Positions 17,643 through 25,889 of a stretch of DNA of 41,369 nt are shown here, in pieces; position 1 is the stretch's first letter, and each line of letters starts with the position of its first letter. The position numbers were made by a program, and so were the translations under genes. Location of the stretch: contig JACRPW010000011.1 in assembly GCA_016223005.1 (NCBI GenBank), positions 1 through 41,369 of the forward strand. Direction: 5' to 3'. Below the pieces are notes generated by a model. It did no database searches. It was not told the origin of the DNA and worked only from the letters and a program-made list of their open reading frames with translations. The DNA is from Deltaproteobacteria bacterium. Lineage in GTDB: Bacteria; Desulfobacterota; GWC2-55-46; UBA9637; GWC2-42-11.

Positions 17643-19079
17643 ATGGAATATCAAAAACTGCAAGATATTTATGACTCTCTTCATGGTATTATAGAGATTA
17701 GAAATAATGAGGCAAGGCTGATTAATGAAAAGAAACTGAAAGATGAGTTAATAGACAGCCTTGTTTATAATGCTGTCTTTGGCAGGGATAAAGAGATAAA
17801 AGGCAGCTGCAGATTTATTATAAAATTATGCGGGGCAGCATCAGGCGCCAAGCCTGCATCCATTCAGGGATTATACGAGGCAATGGGCAGAGGCGATGTC
17901 TCTGGTTTTACTGTTCCAGCAATAAATATAAGAGGTCTTACCTATGATACTGCAAGGGCAGTGTTTCGTTCTGCATTAAAAAATAATGTTGGCGCACTAA
18001 TATTTGAAATCGCAAAAAGTGAGATGGACTATACAGACCAAGCCCCCTATGAATACTCTTCGGTGGTTATTGCATCTGCTATAAAAGAAGGTTTTACTGG
18101 TCCTCTGTTCATACAAGGCGACCATTTCCAAATGAGTGCAAAAAATTATGCAAAGGATAAGGCTAATGAGATTGCAGGAATCAAAGAACTAATAAAATGC
18201 GCAGTTGGTGCAGGTTTTTATAATATTGATATTGATTCATCAACCCTTGTTGAACTAAATCAACCAACAGTGGTGGAACAGCAAAGACCTAATTTTGAGA
18301 TTGCAGCAGAACTCACAAGGTATATAAGGGATGTAGAACCCCCGGATGTAACTATATCTGTTGGCGGTGAAATAGGAGAGGTTGGAGGCAGGAACTCTAC
18401 AGAAGAGGAACTTAGGGTCTTTATGGACAATTATAATATGGCAATTGCTGGGATGGGCAGTCCTAAAGGGATAAGCAAGATTAGTATTCAGACCGGAACA
18501 TCTCACGGCGGAGTTGTCCTGCCTGATGGCACAATTGCAAAGGTAAAGGTTGATTTTGATACGATTGAAAGATTGTCAAAGGTTTCTAGGGAAGCCTACG
18601 GACTTTCAGGTGTTGTCCAGCACGGGGCATCAACGCTTCCTGATGATGCGTTTCATATATTTGTTGAGAGGCATGCATCAGAGGTTCACCTTGCAACAGG
18701 TTTTCAGAATATGACTTACGACAGTAAATATTTTCCACAAGATTTAAAGGACGAGATCTATTCTTACCTCAAGGAAAAATGTGCAAAGGAAAAAAAGGAA
18801 GGAGAAACCGAAGAGCAGTTCATATACAAGACAAGGAAAAAAGGGGTTGGACCATTCAAGAAAAAGATGTGGGATTTATCACAACCTTTAAAGAGCGGGA
18901 TTGGAATGGAATTGGAAGATAGATTTACCATTTTATTTGGCAAACTAAATGTCAAAAATACAAAGGATGTTGTTGCCAAATGGGTCAAACCAGTGGATGT
19001 GCCTTTGAGCCTTGAAAAAGAGATAGAGAACGCTGATTTGAAGGTTCAGGCTGGCGGTCTATCCCATAGCGCTGATTAA
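17643..19079 (+). CDS. class II fructose-bisphosphate aldolase family protein, long form
   Basis: The start at ATG 17643 (MEYQKLQ) is fixed by AGGAGG six to eight bases upstream. The 478 residues begin with a ~75-residue helical extension. The class II aldolase barrel follows, with FTVPAINIRGLTYDTARA, IQGDHFQMSA (zinc His near 161), VGGEIGEVGG and TGTSHGGVVLPDG. Common class II aldolases have 300-360 residues, so this is a longer subfamily. With glpX and pfk next to it, a role in hexose-bisphosphate cleavage or formation is likely; tagatose-bisphosphate or another ketose-bisphosphate substrate cannot be ruled out. Confidence 0.8.
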   Translation: MEYQKLQDIYDSLHGIIEIRNNEARLINEKKLKDELIDSLVYNAVFGRDKEIKGSCRFIIKLCGAASGAKPASIQGLYEAMGRGDVSGFTVPAINIRGLTYDTARAVFRSALKNNVGALIFEIAKSEMDYTDQAPYEYSSVVIASAIKEGFTGPLFIQGDHFQMSAKNYAKDKANEIAGIKELIKCAVGAGFYNIDIDSSTLVELNQPTVVEQQRPNFEIAAELTRYIRDVEPPDVTISVGGEIGEVGGRNSTEEELRVFMDNYNMAIAGMGSPKGISKISIQTGTSHGGVVLPDGTIAKVKVDFDTIERLSKVSREAYGLSGVVQHGASTLPDDAFHIFVERHASEVHLATGFQNMTYDSKYFPQDLKDEIYSYLKEKCAKEKKEGETEEQFIYKTRKKGVGPFKKKMWDLSQPLKSGIGMELEDRFTILFGKLNVKNTKDVVAKWVKPVDVPLSLEKEIENADLKVQAGGLSHSAD

Positions 19080-19269
19080 GTGTAATTCATATGGAAACTA
19101 TTCTGCATATTCACCTGACTTGCCCGGATATGCAGTTATAGGAGCTACGCGTGAAGAAGCAGAGCAAAATATACATGAAGCCATTGAACTGCACTTGCAA
19201 GGGCTAAAGGAGGATGGGCTGTCTATCCCTCAGTCGACTTCCTTTGCAGAGCATGTTGCCATCAGATAA
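19051..19269 (+). pseudogene. HicB-family antitoxin-like small protein, orphan, no normal start codon
   Basis: An open frame from just after TGA 19039-19041 to TAA 19267-19269 encodes YSAYSPDLPGYAVIGATREE, then AEQNIHEAIELHLQGLKEDG and IPQ. This is the HicB/UPF0150 partial RNase-H-like fold seen in HicAB antitoxins. The family match starts near VYPIALIK, but the frame has no ATG, GTG or TTG before it. CTG 19051 would be the only near-start, giving 72 residues. No HicA toxin lies nearby and no C-terminal DNA-binding part is present. It overlaps the 3' end of the aldolase gene by 29 nt in another frame. It is either a decayed gene or one read through coupling from the aldolase. Confidence 0.65.
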
Positions 19270-19332
19270 AATTTCGCTATGGACACTTCTGATAACACCG
19301 CACATCTAAAAATTTTTTAAGGAGGTTTATTT

Positions 19333-20295
19333 ATGGATAGAAATCTTGCATTGGAGATGATAAGGGTTACAGAGGCAGCAGCCCTTGCCAGTGCCCGTCT
19401 TATGGGCAGGGGTGATGAAAAGGCTGCTGACCAGGCTGCAGTTGATGCCATGAGAAAGGCATTAAATTCAATCAATATGAACGGAACTGTTGTAATAGGT
19501 GAAGGAGAAAGGGATGAAGCCCCGATGCTTTATATTGGAGAAAAGGTTGGCAATACTAATAACAGCGGCTCAGCTGAAATTGACATAGCCCTTGACCCTC
19601 TTGAGGGAACTACCATCACAGCAACAGGTGGACCGAACGCCCTGTCTGTTATTGCCATTGCTGAAAAAGGGAATTTTCTCCACGCACCTGATACATATAT
19701 GGACAAGATTGCAGTTGGACCAAGGGCAAAGGGTGCAATTGACATCAGATTATCACCGACAGAAAACCTTGAAAATATTGCAAAGGCAATGGGAATGAAG
19801 GTTAGTGATTTAACAGTTATTATACTCAACAGACCAAGGCATCAGAAGTTAATAGAAGAGGTAAGAAAGGCAGGGGCAAGAATCAAACTTATTCCTGATG
19901 GTGATGTCTCTGCTGCTATTGCAACTGCCCGACAAGGAACAGGTGTTGATGTGCTTATGGGAATAGGCGGTGCGCCAGAGGGGGTTATTGCTGCAGCAGC
20001 GTTAAAATGTGTTTGCGGTGATATGCAGGGTGTGTTGAAACCAAGAAATGATGAAGAGGTAGAGCGGGCAAAAAGGATGGGTGTAAAAGATATAAATAAG
20101 GTATATACCATAGATGAACTTGCTGCAGGAGAGGTCATGTTTGCAGCAACTGGTGTTACAGATGGTGATTTCTTAAAAGGGGTAAGGTTTTTTGGAGGCG
20201 GGGCAGAAACCCATTCTGTAGTTATGCGTTCAAAGACACGCACGATAAGGTATATAACAGCGACTCATCACTTTGAATGCAAGCCGATTTATTAA
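19333..20295 (+). CDS. glpX: fructose-1,6-bisphosphatase class II, GlpX type
   Basis: GlpX hydrolyses fructose 1,6-bisphosphate (some members also sedoheptulose 1,7-bisphosphate) with Mn or Mg. The protein has 320 residues. GEGERDEAPMLYIGE is at residues 56-70, metal site DPLEGT at 88-93, and IGGAPEGVIAAAALKC and VVMRSKTRTIRYI follow. A strong AAGGAGG lies 7 nt before the ATG. The neighbouring aldolase and phosphofructokinase make this a gluconeogenesis or sugar-phosphate cluster. Confidence 0.95.
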   Translation: MDRNLALEMIRVTEAAALASARLMGRGDEKAADQAAVDAMRKALNSINMNGTVVIGEGERDEAPMLYIGEKVGNTNNSGSAEIDIALDPLEGTTITATGGPNALSVIAIAEKGNFLHAPDTYMDKIAVGPRAKGAIDIRLSPTENLENIAKAMGMKVSDLTVIILNRPRHQKLIEEVRKAGARIKLIPDGDVSAAIATARQGTGVDVLMGIGGAPEGVIAAAALKCVCGDMQGVLKPRNDEEVERAKRMGVKDINKVYTIDELAAGEVMFAATGVTDGDFLKGVRFFGGGAETHSVVMRSKTRTIRYITATHHFECKPIY

Positions 20296-20306
20296 ACCCA
20301 AAAAAA

Positions 20307-20342
20307 GCAGGCAAGGCGGGAAAAGCGAGAAAGGAGGTAAAG
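20307..20342. repeat. 9-nt tandem array, 4 units, containing the pfk ribosome site
   Basis: The units GCAGGCAAG, GCGGGAAAA, GCGAGAAAG and GAGGTAAAG follow the glpX stop. The last two supply AAGGAGGT, the ribosome-binding site for the next gene. The unit resembles that at 5733-5759. Confidence 0.65.
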
Positions 20343-20344
20343 GT

Positions 20345-21376
20345 ATGAAAGTTGGGGTCTTGACAGGCGGCGGTGACTGCCCGGGTTTGAATGCAGTTAT
20401 AAGGGCAGTTGTAAAACTGGCAGACAACTACGGCTATGAGGTTATAGGCATAAAGGATGGCTGGAAAGGGCTTGTAAGTAATTCAACAATACTGCTTACC
20501 GAAAATATGACATCTGACATTTTGTCAAAGGGTGGGACAATACTTGGGACATCAAGGACAAATCCATTTAAAGATGAGAAGACTGCAGAAAAGGCAATAG
20601 AGAATATAAAAGGGTTAGGACTTGACTGCATTATTTGCATAGGCGGCAATGATACACTTGGTGCTGCATCAAAACTTTATAATAGGGGAATCAAAACTAT
20701 TGGCGTTCCAAAGACAATTGATAATGACCTTTCAGGGACTGATTTTACATTTGGTTTTGATACTGCGGTAAGCATTGTTTCAGATGCGATGGACAGACTC
20801 CGCACAACAACAGAGGCGCACCACAGGATTATGGTTGTAGAGGTAATGGGAAGACACGCAGGTTGGATTGCGACATTTGGCGGACTTGCAGGCGGCGCTG
20901 ATATGATACTGATACCGGAAAAGCCGTTTGATATAAATGATATTGTATGCCGTGTGAACAAGTATTATAAAACAGAGGGCCGCTACAGTATGATTATTGT
21001 TGTGGCAGAGGGCGCAAAGCCGATAAATATGGAAGGTTATATAACCAAAGATATGAAAATGGATGAATTTGGAAATGTTATGCTTGGCGGTATTGGCGAT
21101 TTTCTTGCGAAGGTAATAGAAAAGAATACAGGGGTAGAAACAAGGCATGTGGTTTTAGGACATCTTCAAAGAGGGGGAAGCCCAACAGCATACGATAGAA
21201 TCCTTGCCACAAGATACGGCATAAAGGCAGTAGAACTCATAAAAGAGGGTAAATTCGGCAGGATGGTTGCGTTAAACGGCAGTAAAATTGTTGATATACC
21301 TATAGAAGAGGGTGTAAAAGAAACTAAGACAGTTGATATGGATACTTATAGGATTATAGATATATTTTCAAGCTAG
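20345..21376 (+). CDS. 6-phosphofructokinase, predicted PPi-dependent
   Basis: The start at ATG 20345 is set by AAGGAGG. The 343 residues have GVLTGGGDCPGLNAVI at 4-19, CIGGNDTLG with D103, GVPKTIDND with K123, and MGRHAGWIA. In this family Gly at the 103-104 position with Gly before TIDND goes with ATP use. Asp there with Lys in PKTIDND goes with pyrophosphate use. Both PPi-type residues are present, so a reversible PPi-dependent enzyme is predicted from known family rules. It ends 9 nt inside the oppositely oriented glcF. Confidence 0.88.
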   Translation: MKVGVLTGGGDCPGLNAVIRAVVKLADNYGYEVIGIKDGWKGLVSNSTILLTENMTSDILSKGGTILGTSRTNPFKDEKTAEKAIENIKGLGLDCIICIGGNDTLGAASKLYNRGIKTIGVPKTIDNDLSGTDFTFGFDTAVSIVSDAMDRLRTTTEAHHRIMVVEVMGRHAGWIATFGGLAGGADMILIPEKPFDINDIVCRVNKYYKTEGRYSMIIVVAEGAKPINMEGYITKDMKMDEFGNVMLGGIGDFLAKVIEKNTGVETRHVVLGHLQRGGSPTAYDRILATRYGIKAVELIKEGKFGRMVALNGSKIVDIPIEEGVKETKTVDMDTYRIIDIFSS

Positions 21377-22645
21377 CAATTCCACAACATGCACAACCTT
21401 TGTCTTTGCGCCTATTTTGTGCAGACCATCTTTGATTTGCATTATGCATCCCGGGCATGATGTTGCAGCAATTTGAGCGCCTGTGTTTTTTATATCCATT
21501 GCCTTTTTTCTGTTTATTTCCATTGAAAACTCATAATTTGTTATGTTGAAACTGCCTCCGAGTCCACAGCATTTGCAAGGATGGCTCATCTCTTTAAATC
21601 TATACCCGCTGAATTCAATCAATTCCCTTGGCTCATCTTTGATTCCCTGACCTCTGCTCAAATGACATGGATCATGGTAGGTGACAATCTGGGAGGTGGG
21701 AGGTGGGAGGTGGGAGGTAAAATATTTAACCCCTACCTCATTTGCAAGCAACTCTGTTATATCCTTTACCTTGTGGGCAAACCTTTCCACCCTTTGCTGC
21801 ATACCATCACCTTCATCTGCCAGAAGTTCTTTAAATCTCCTCTTTAGACCTTCACCGCATGTGGCACATGCGGTTGTGATATAATCAAGTTCATATCTTT
21901 CAAATGCCAGAAGATTTTTTATGGCAAGTTTCTTTGCAGTTTCAATATCTCCTGCACCAACAGCAGGCATACCGCAGCAGGCTTGGTCAAGCGGGACTAT
22001 GACAGATGCGCCTATCCTTTCCAGAACACTTAAAGATGCCTCACCGATATGGGGATAGATGTAATTTATAAGACAGCCAGCGAAGAAACCTATACAATGC
22101 TGTGATTTATCTTTTTTACTTCTGACTTCTGACTTCTGACTTCTGACTTCTAAAAAAAATTCCTTTGCCAATTGCGGCATAAGGCGGTTTTTGCCTATAA
22201 ACGGCAGCGGGAATCTCCTGTGCAGACCGCTTTCTTCAGGAACTCTTTTAAAAAACAGGTTTTGAATCTTTGATGCGAATTTAACAAAGGTGTTTCCAGC
22301 CTTTTCTGAACCAAAAAACTTTGATATTGCAGTGCGGGTAAAATCAATCTTTCCATTTTTAAATGCCTCTCCCCTTGCTGTGATAACAATTTCAGGCACA
22401 GGCACATCATTCGGACAAGATTCTCTACAAGCCCCGCAAAGCACACATTCATTTATATGTTTTATAAACCTCTCTGAAAGTCCTATTTCATTATTCAATA
22501 AAGCTTTGCAAAGCGCTGTCTTCCCCCTTGGGCTTGCCTGCTCCATCTTCACCACATCAAATGTTGGGCATACGCTCCTGCATGTCCCGCATAAGACACA
22601 GTTAGAGAGTAGAGAGTAGAGAGTTGAGAGTGAAGATAAAGACAA
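21368..22645 (-). CDS. glcF: glycolate/D-lactate oxidase iron-sulfur subunit GlcF family
   Basis: The protein has 425 residues, with two ferredoxin-type clusters, CVLCGTCRSVCP (16-27) and CVLCGACRESCP (about 67-78), then two CCG domains (CCGMPAVG, CCGLGGSF) as in GlcF and heterodisulfide-reductase-like subunits. It partners the FAD protein encoded directly upstream. TTG 22645 is the likely start, since AAGGAG in the glcD tail precedes it. The first ~15 residues (SLSSLSTLYSLLSN) are pure heptamer array. Two more arrays encode EVRSQKSEVRSKK and HLPPPTS between domains. Three arrays in one gene is the most in the window. Confidence 0.9.
   Translation of the reverse strand: MSLSSLSTLYSLLSNCVLCGTCRSVCPTFDVVKMEQASPRGKTALCKALLNNEIGLSERFIKHINECVLCGACRESCPNDVPVPEIVITARGEAFKNGKIDFTRTAISKFFGSEKAGNTFVKFASKIQNLFFKRVPEESGLHRRFPLPFIGKNRLMPQLAKEFFLEVRSQKSEVRSKKDKSQHCIGFFAGCLINYIYPHIGEASLSVLERIGASVIVPLDQACCGMPAVGAGDIETAKKLAIKNLLAFERYELDYITTACATCGEGLKRRFKELLADEGDGMQQRVERFAHKVKDITELLANEVGVKYFTSHLPPPTSQIVTYHDPCHLSRGQGIKDEPRELIEFSGYRFKEMSHPCKCCGLGGSFNITNYEFSMEINRKKAMDIKNTGAQIAATSCPGCIMQIKDGLHKIGAKTKVVHVVELLA
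21691..21718. repeat. 7-nt tandem array, 4 units (GGGAGGT) inside glcF
   Basis: Four perfect GGGAGGT units are read on the minus strand as TSHLPPPTS, just before the QIVTYHDPCHLSRG motif of the second CCG domain. Confidence 0.85.
22118..22151. repeat. 7-nt tandem array, 4-5 units (ACTTCTG) inside glcF
   Basis: ACTTCTG occurs four times, plus a partial fifth (ACTTCT). On the minus strand it encodes EVRSQKSEVRSK in the linker between the ferredoxin part and the first CCG domain. Confidence 0.85.
22604..22631. repeat. 7-nt tandem array, 4 units (AGAGAGT) forming the 5' end of glcF
   Basis: AGAGAGT x3 and TGAGAGT lie immediately after the glcF start codon and encode the serine/leucine-rich N-terminus right up to the first cluster cysteine. 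Confidence 0.85.
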
Positions 22646-22646
22646 A

Positions 22647-24032
22647 TTATTCCTTCTCCTTTGGAAAGATTTTCCCGGGATTTAAAATACCCTTTGGGTC
22701 AAAAACCTGTTTGAGCCTTTTCATCAAATCTATAGCAGCGGGGCTTATTTCCATTCCTATATACGGCATCTTGGCAGTCCCTATGCCGTGCTCGCCTGAT
22801 ATTGTGCCGCCCAAATCTATGGTCAATTTGAATATGTCCTCCACAGCCTTTTTTGCCCTTGCTGCTTCATCTGTATTGTTCTTATCAATCATAACATTTA
22901 CATGGATATTGCCGTCTCCTGCATGTCCGAAGTTTGCTATTGTGAGGTTATATTTGCTAGCAATATTATTTATCCCTGATATTGCAGCCGGGATTTTGCT
23001 TCTCGGCACAACAATATCTTCATTGATTTTATCAGGGTTAAGTTTCTTTAGAGACGGGGATATAGCCCTTCTTGCATTCCAGAGTCCTTTACGCTCTTTT
23101 TTATCCTTTGCAAGTTTAAATTCTTTTGAGCCATGAGCAGCGCATATTCTCTGAATTGCTGCAGCCTCTTTTTCTATTAAGTCCTTATCTCCGTCAACCT
23201 CTATCAAAAGCATTGCATCAACATCTTTTGGAAGAACATTGAGATACCCCTCAATACACCTTATGCAATTTCTGTCTATAAATTCCATAGTACAAGGAAT
23301 AATCTTTGAAGATATAATCTTGGATACAGCGGCTGCAGCATCTCTCATATCTGAAAATACAGCAAGCATGGTCTTTGCTGCCTCTGGCAGCGGCAGGAGT
23401 TTTAAAATAATTTTTGTAACAATGCCGAGTGTGCCTTCTGAACCTACGAGCAACCTAGTCAAATCATAACCAACAACACCTTTCATGGTTTGTGTCCCTG
23501 TATTTATGACCTCTCCTGTTGGCATGACAACCTCTAACCCTAAAACATAGTCTCTTGTAACTCCATATTTTACTCCCCTTGGTCCGCCTGCATTTTCTGC
23601 TACATTTCCGCCAATGGTTGAGAATTTCAAACTGGTTGGATCTGGCGGATAAAAGAGCCCAAGTTTTTCAACCTCCGCCTGCAATTCGCCTGTAACAAGG
23701 CCCGGCTCAACAATGGCAATAAGATTTTCAGTGTCAATCTTTAAGATTTTGTTGAACCTTTCCAGAGAGACAACTACCCCGCCTTCAACAGGCAGACTTC
23801 CGCCTGAAAAACCAGAACCTGCCCCTCTCGGCACAACAGGAAATTCCTCAAAATTAGCCATCTTTAAAATAAGGGAGATTTCTTCCGCATTTTTTGGAAA
23901 CACAACTGCATCAGGAAGGAATTTTTGATTTGTTGCATCGTAGGAATAACAAATCAGGTCTTCCTTTGAGAGCAGGATATTATTCTTGCCCACAATATTA
24001 GTTAATTCTTTAATAATGTTTTGAGAAAGCAC
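22647..24032 (-). CDS. glcD: FAD-linked oxidase GlcD family (glycolate / D-lactate dehydrogenase)
   Basis: The 461-residue flavoprotein oxidises a 2-hydroxy acid and passes electrons to the GlcF-like subunit. The FAD-binding 4 region has VVPRGAGSGFSGG (about 68-80), FSTIGGNVAENAGGPRGVKY and VGSEGTLGIVTK. The C-terminal FAD-oxidase domain has NFGHAGDGNIHVN and SGEHGIGTAK. GTG is the start, with AAGGTGG before it. The stop is directly followed by the glcF start. The substrate (glycolate, D-lactate or another hydroxy acid) cannot be told from sequence. Confidence 0.92.
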   Translation of the reverse strand: MLSQNIIKELTNIVGKNNILLSKEDLICYSYDATNQKFLPDAVVFPKNAEEISLILKMANFEEFPVVPRGAGSGFSGGSLPVEGGVVVSLERFNKILKIDTENLIAIVEPGLVTGELQAEVEKLGLFYPPDPTSLKFSTIGGNVAENAGGPRGVKYGVTRDYVLGLEVVMPTGEVINTGTQTMKGVVGYDLTRLLVGSEGTLGIVTKIILKLLPLPEAAKTMLAVFSDMRDAAAAVSKIISSKIIPCTMEFIDRNCIRCIEGYLNVLPKDVDAMLLIEVDGDKDLIEKEAAAIQRICAAHGSKEFKLAKDKKERKGLWNARRAISPSLKKLNPDKINEDIVVPRSKIPAAISGINNIASKYNLTIANFGHAGDGNIHVNVMIDKNNTDEAARAKKAVEDIFKLTIDLGGTISGEHGIGTAKMPYIGMEISPAAIDLMKRLKQVFDPKGILNPGKIFPKEKE

Positions 24033-24109
24033 AATCCACCTTATGTTTTCAGTATATCATATAGAAGAGGAGAGGTAAAAGAGAGATTAGGAAGAATATT
24101 AGGAAGGAT

Positions 24110-25135
24110 TTATTTATACGGCTCTATGATTACCTTTATTGATTCTCTTGCCTCTGCAACAAGTTTGAAACCCTTGCCTGTTTCTGCAAGCGGCAAACGA
24201 TGGGTAATCATGTCTTCTAAATTTACCCTTTTGTTCGCGATAAGTTCCATTGTTGCTGTAATATCAATGCCGCTTGCTGCATAGGATGTGGTTAAGGTAA
24301 TTTCATTGCGCCATAAGTCCCAGAGAGGAATAGGAATTTCCACATCAGGGTTGGTGGGAGCAAAGAAGAGAATTGTCCCTCCCCTATCAACAGACTTTAG
24401 TCCCTGTTGAATTGCAGCCTCTGCCGCTGTGCAGATAATAACTAAATCAGCAAGGAAACCATTGTTTATCTCCTTCAATCTTTTAGGTACATCTTCTTTG
24501 GCATTGATAATTTTATCCGCGCCGAATTTCTTGGCGGCACTCAATCTATAATCGTTTATATCTGTTGCAACAATCTTTCCAGCGCCAAGCGCCCTTGCAA
24601 GTTGAATGTGCAAGAATCCAGAAATGCCGCTGCCGATTACTAGGATTTTTTGCCCTGCCTTAAAATTTGCAAGCCGCAGTCCCCGAAAGCAGCACGCAAG
24701 AGGCTCTATGAAAGTGCCTTCCTCATAAGAGATTTCATCCGGCAATAAAAATGTGCCTCTATCAACATTGATTTTCGGCACACGGATATATTCTGCAAAA
24801 CCGCCGGGCTCAAAATTTGTTGTGCGGAGCGTATCACATACAGAATGGTGTCCTATGAGACAGTAGTGGCAGGTGTTGCACGGCACATGATGGGTTACAA
24901 AAACCCTGTCCCCTTTTTTATATTTTGACACACCCTGCCCAACCTCAACAATATCACCGCTGATTTCATGCCCAAGAACAAGCGGCGATTTCTTAATCCG
25001 ATACCACTCCATAACATCGCTGCCGCAGATCCCGCTGGCAATGACCTTTACGAGCAGTTCACCATCGCTGATTTTCGGGACAGGCCGCTGTTCAAGCCGG
25101 ACATCATTATTATTGTAATAGACTGCTGCACGCAT
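24110..25135 (-). CDS. zinc-dependent medium-chain alcohol/polyol dehydrogenase
   Basis: This is a 341-residue MDR-family oxidoreductase. Catalytic zinc ligands appear in GICGSDV and GHEISG. The structural zinc loop CNTCHYCLIGHHSVC is at about residues 90-104, and the NAD-binding motif is VIGSGISGFLHIQLA. It is related to threonine/sorbitol/alcohol dehydrogenases; the substrate is not clear. It is separated from the LsrF-like aldolase, on the same strand, by three toxin-antitoxin pairs that may have split an older operon; that link is inference. Confidence 0.85.
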   Translation of the reverse strand: MRAAVYYNNNDVRLEQRPVPKISDGELLVKVIASGICGSDVMEWYRIKKSPLVLGHEISGDIVEVGQGVSKYKKGDRVFVTHHVPCNTCHYCLIGHHSVCDTLRTTNFEPGGFAEYIRVPKINVDRGTFLLPDEISYEEGTFIEPLACCFRGLRLANFKAGQKILVIGSGISGFLHIQLARALGAGKIVATDINDYRLSAAKKFGADKIINAKEDVPKRLKEINNGFLADLVIICTAAEAAIQQGLKSVDRGGTILFFAPTNPDVEIPIPLWDLWRNEITLTTSYAASGIDITATMELIANKRVNLEDMITHRLPLAETGKGFKLVAEARESIKVIIEPYK

Positions 25136-25182
25136 AGAAAAATCTCTCCGATACCATTTTGCTGTTATCTGCTTATATTATT

Positions 25183-25443
25183 TTATTCGTAAACATCTTT
25201 TCTATGGCGTACGGATATAATGTCAACAATGCTTTTATCATCATCTATTGCATAAAGCACTCTGTAATCACCGATTCTAATACGCCAAAGATGTTTATTC
25301 CCGCGTAACTTTCTGCAGCCGTGGGGACGAGGGGTTTTCGCCAGCGCCTCAATTTTAGGAAAAATCCTGTTTAAAATATCTTCTTCAAGTGTCTCAATCT
25401 CTTTGCGGGCAGAGCGGGCAAAGGTTATTGCATAATCAGGCAT
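25183..25443 (-). CDS. type II toxin, RelE/ParE family
   Basis: The protein has 86 residues. KLRGNKHLWRIRIGDYRVLY followed by an acidic strand and VRHRKDVYE is the RelE core (basic residues plus R-x-G-x-YRV-x-Y), a ribosome-dependent mRNA endonuclease fold. The start overlaps the upstream antitoxin by 8 nt, the usual antitoxin-first layout. RelE rather than ParE is suggested by the GDYRVLY and C-terminal R-H-R motif. Confidence 0.88.
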   Translation of the reverse strand: MPDYAITFARSARKEIETLEEDILNRIFPKIEALAKTPRPHGCRKLRGNKHLWRIRIGDYRVLYAIDDDKSIVDIISVRHRKDVYE

Positions 25444-25627
25444 GTAATTTCCCTTGTTTTCTCAGTCGTTCTTTTACCGATGCGAGTGATTCTCTTGGTT
25501 CTTTTGCCCTCTGTCTTGCAATCAAATTATCATAGAAGTCATCCCAAAGCCCTCCAAATTTTTTCAGATTGATTTGCACCGCCACTTTCTGCCCTTTTTC
25601 ATTTGTTACAAACTGAATGCCTTCCAT
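25436..25627 (-). CDS. antitoxin partner of the RelE-type toxin
   Basis: The start at ATG 25627 (MEGIQFV) is set by AGGAGG ten bases upstream. The 63 residues begin with a strand-rich part (FVTNEKGQKVAVQINLKKF) and continue into a charged helical tail (RAKEPRESLASVKERLRKQG), as in short antitoxins of RelE-type toxins. I do not recognise the exact family. Its function is inferred from position and overlap. Confidence 0.75.
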   Translation of the reverse strand: MEGIQFVTNEKGQKVAVQINLKKFGGLWDDFYDNLIARQRAKEPRESLASVKERLRKQGKLHA

Positions 25628-25666
25628 GGTTAGATGCCTCCTTTCTTGCAAACTTTTTTGAATTTT

Positions 25667-25686
25667 GGCGGGCGCAGCCCACCCTA
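25667..25686. repeat. GC-rich palindromic element (GTAGGGTGGGC / GCGCCCGCC)
   Basis: Read on the minus strand, GTAGGGTGGGCTGCGCCCGC lies between two toxin-antitoxin pairs, with a GGGC/GCCC stem. It is much richer in GC than its surroundings and resembles REP-type palindromes found between genes in many bacteria. Only one copy is in the window. Confidence 0.45.
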
Positions 25687-25694
25687 CTTACTAT

Positions 25695-25889
25695 TTAAAC
25701 TGACGAGACAAATTGCTCTATAGAGTCAACCTTCTTGATAAGATCTTCAGGGCTTTTGTGTTTCTGAATATCTTTTTTGAGTTCCTCTAAACGGTACTCA
25801 ATGTCCAGTTTTATCTTCTCCTCCAGAAATGAACGTCTGAATTCCTCGGAAGAAACCTGCTTTTTAAAATATTTCTCTGCAATATTCAT
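25695..25889 (-). CDS. putative antitoxin of the Gp49/HigB-like toxin
   Basis: The protein has 64 residues from ATG 25889, which overlaps the toxin stop (ATGA). The frame also opens at 25904, inside the toxin. The sequence is nearly all helix and highly charged (FRRSFLEEKIKLDIEYRLEELKKDIQKH). I see no Xre-type helix-turn-helix, the usual partner of Gp49-like toxins. Its role is inferred from the toxin-first gene pair. Confidence 0.6.
   Translation of the reverse strand: MNIAEKYFKKQVSSEEFRRSFLEEKIKLDIEYRLEELKKDIQKHKSPEDLIKKVDSIEQFVSSV

Noticed and set aside
22624-23136. Long open frame on the plus strand opposite glcD
   Set aside because: It is antisense to a well-matched FAD oxidase, has no recognisable domain and no ribosome site. 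It reflects codon bias of the real gene.
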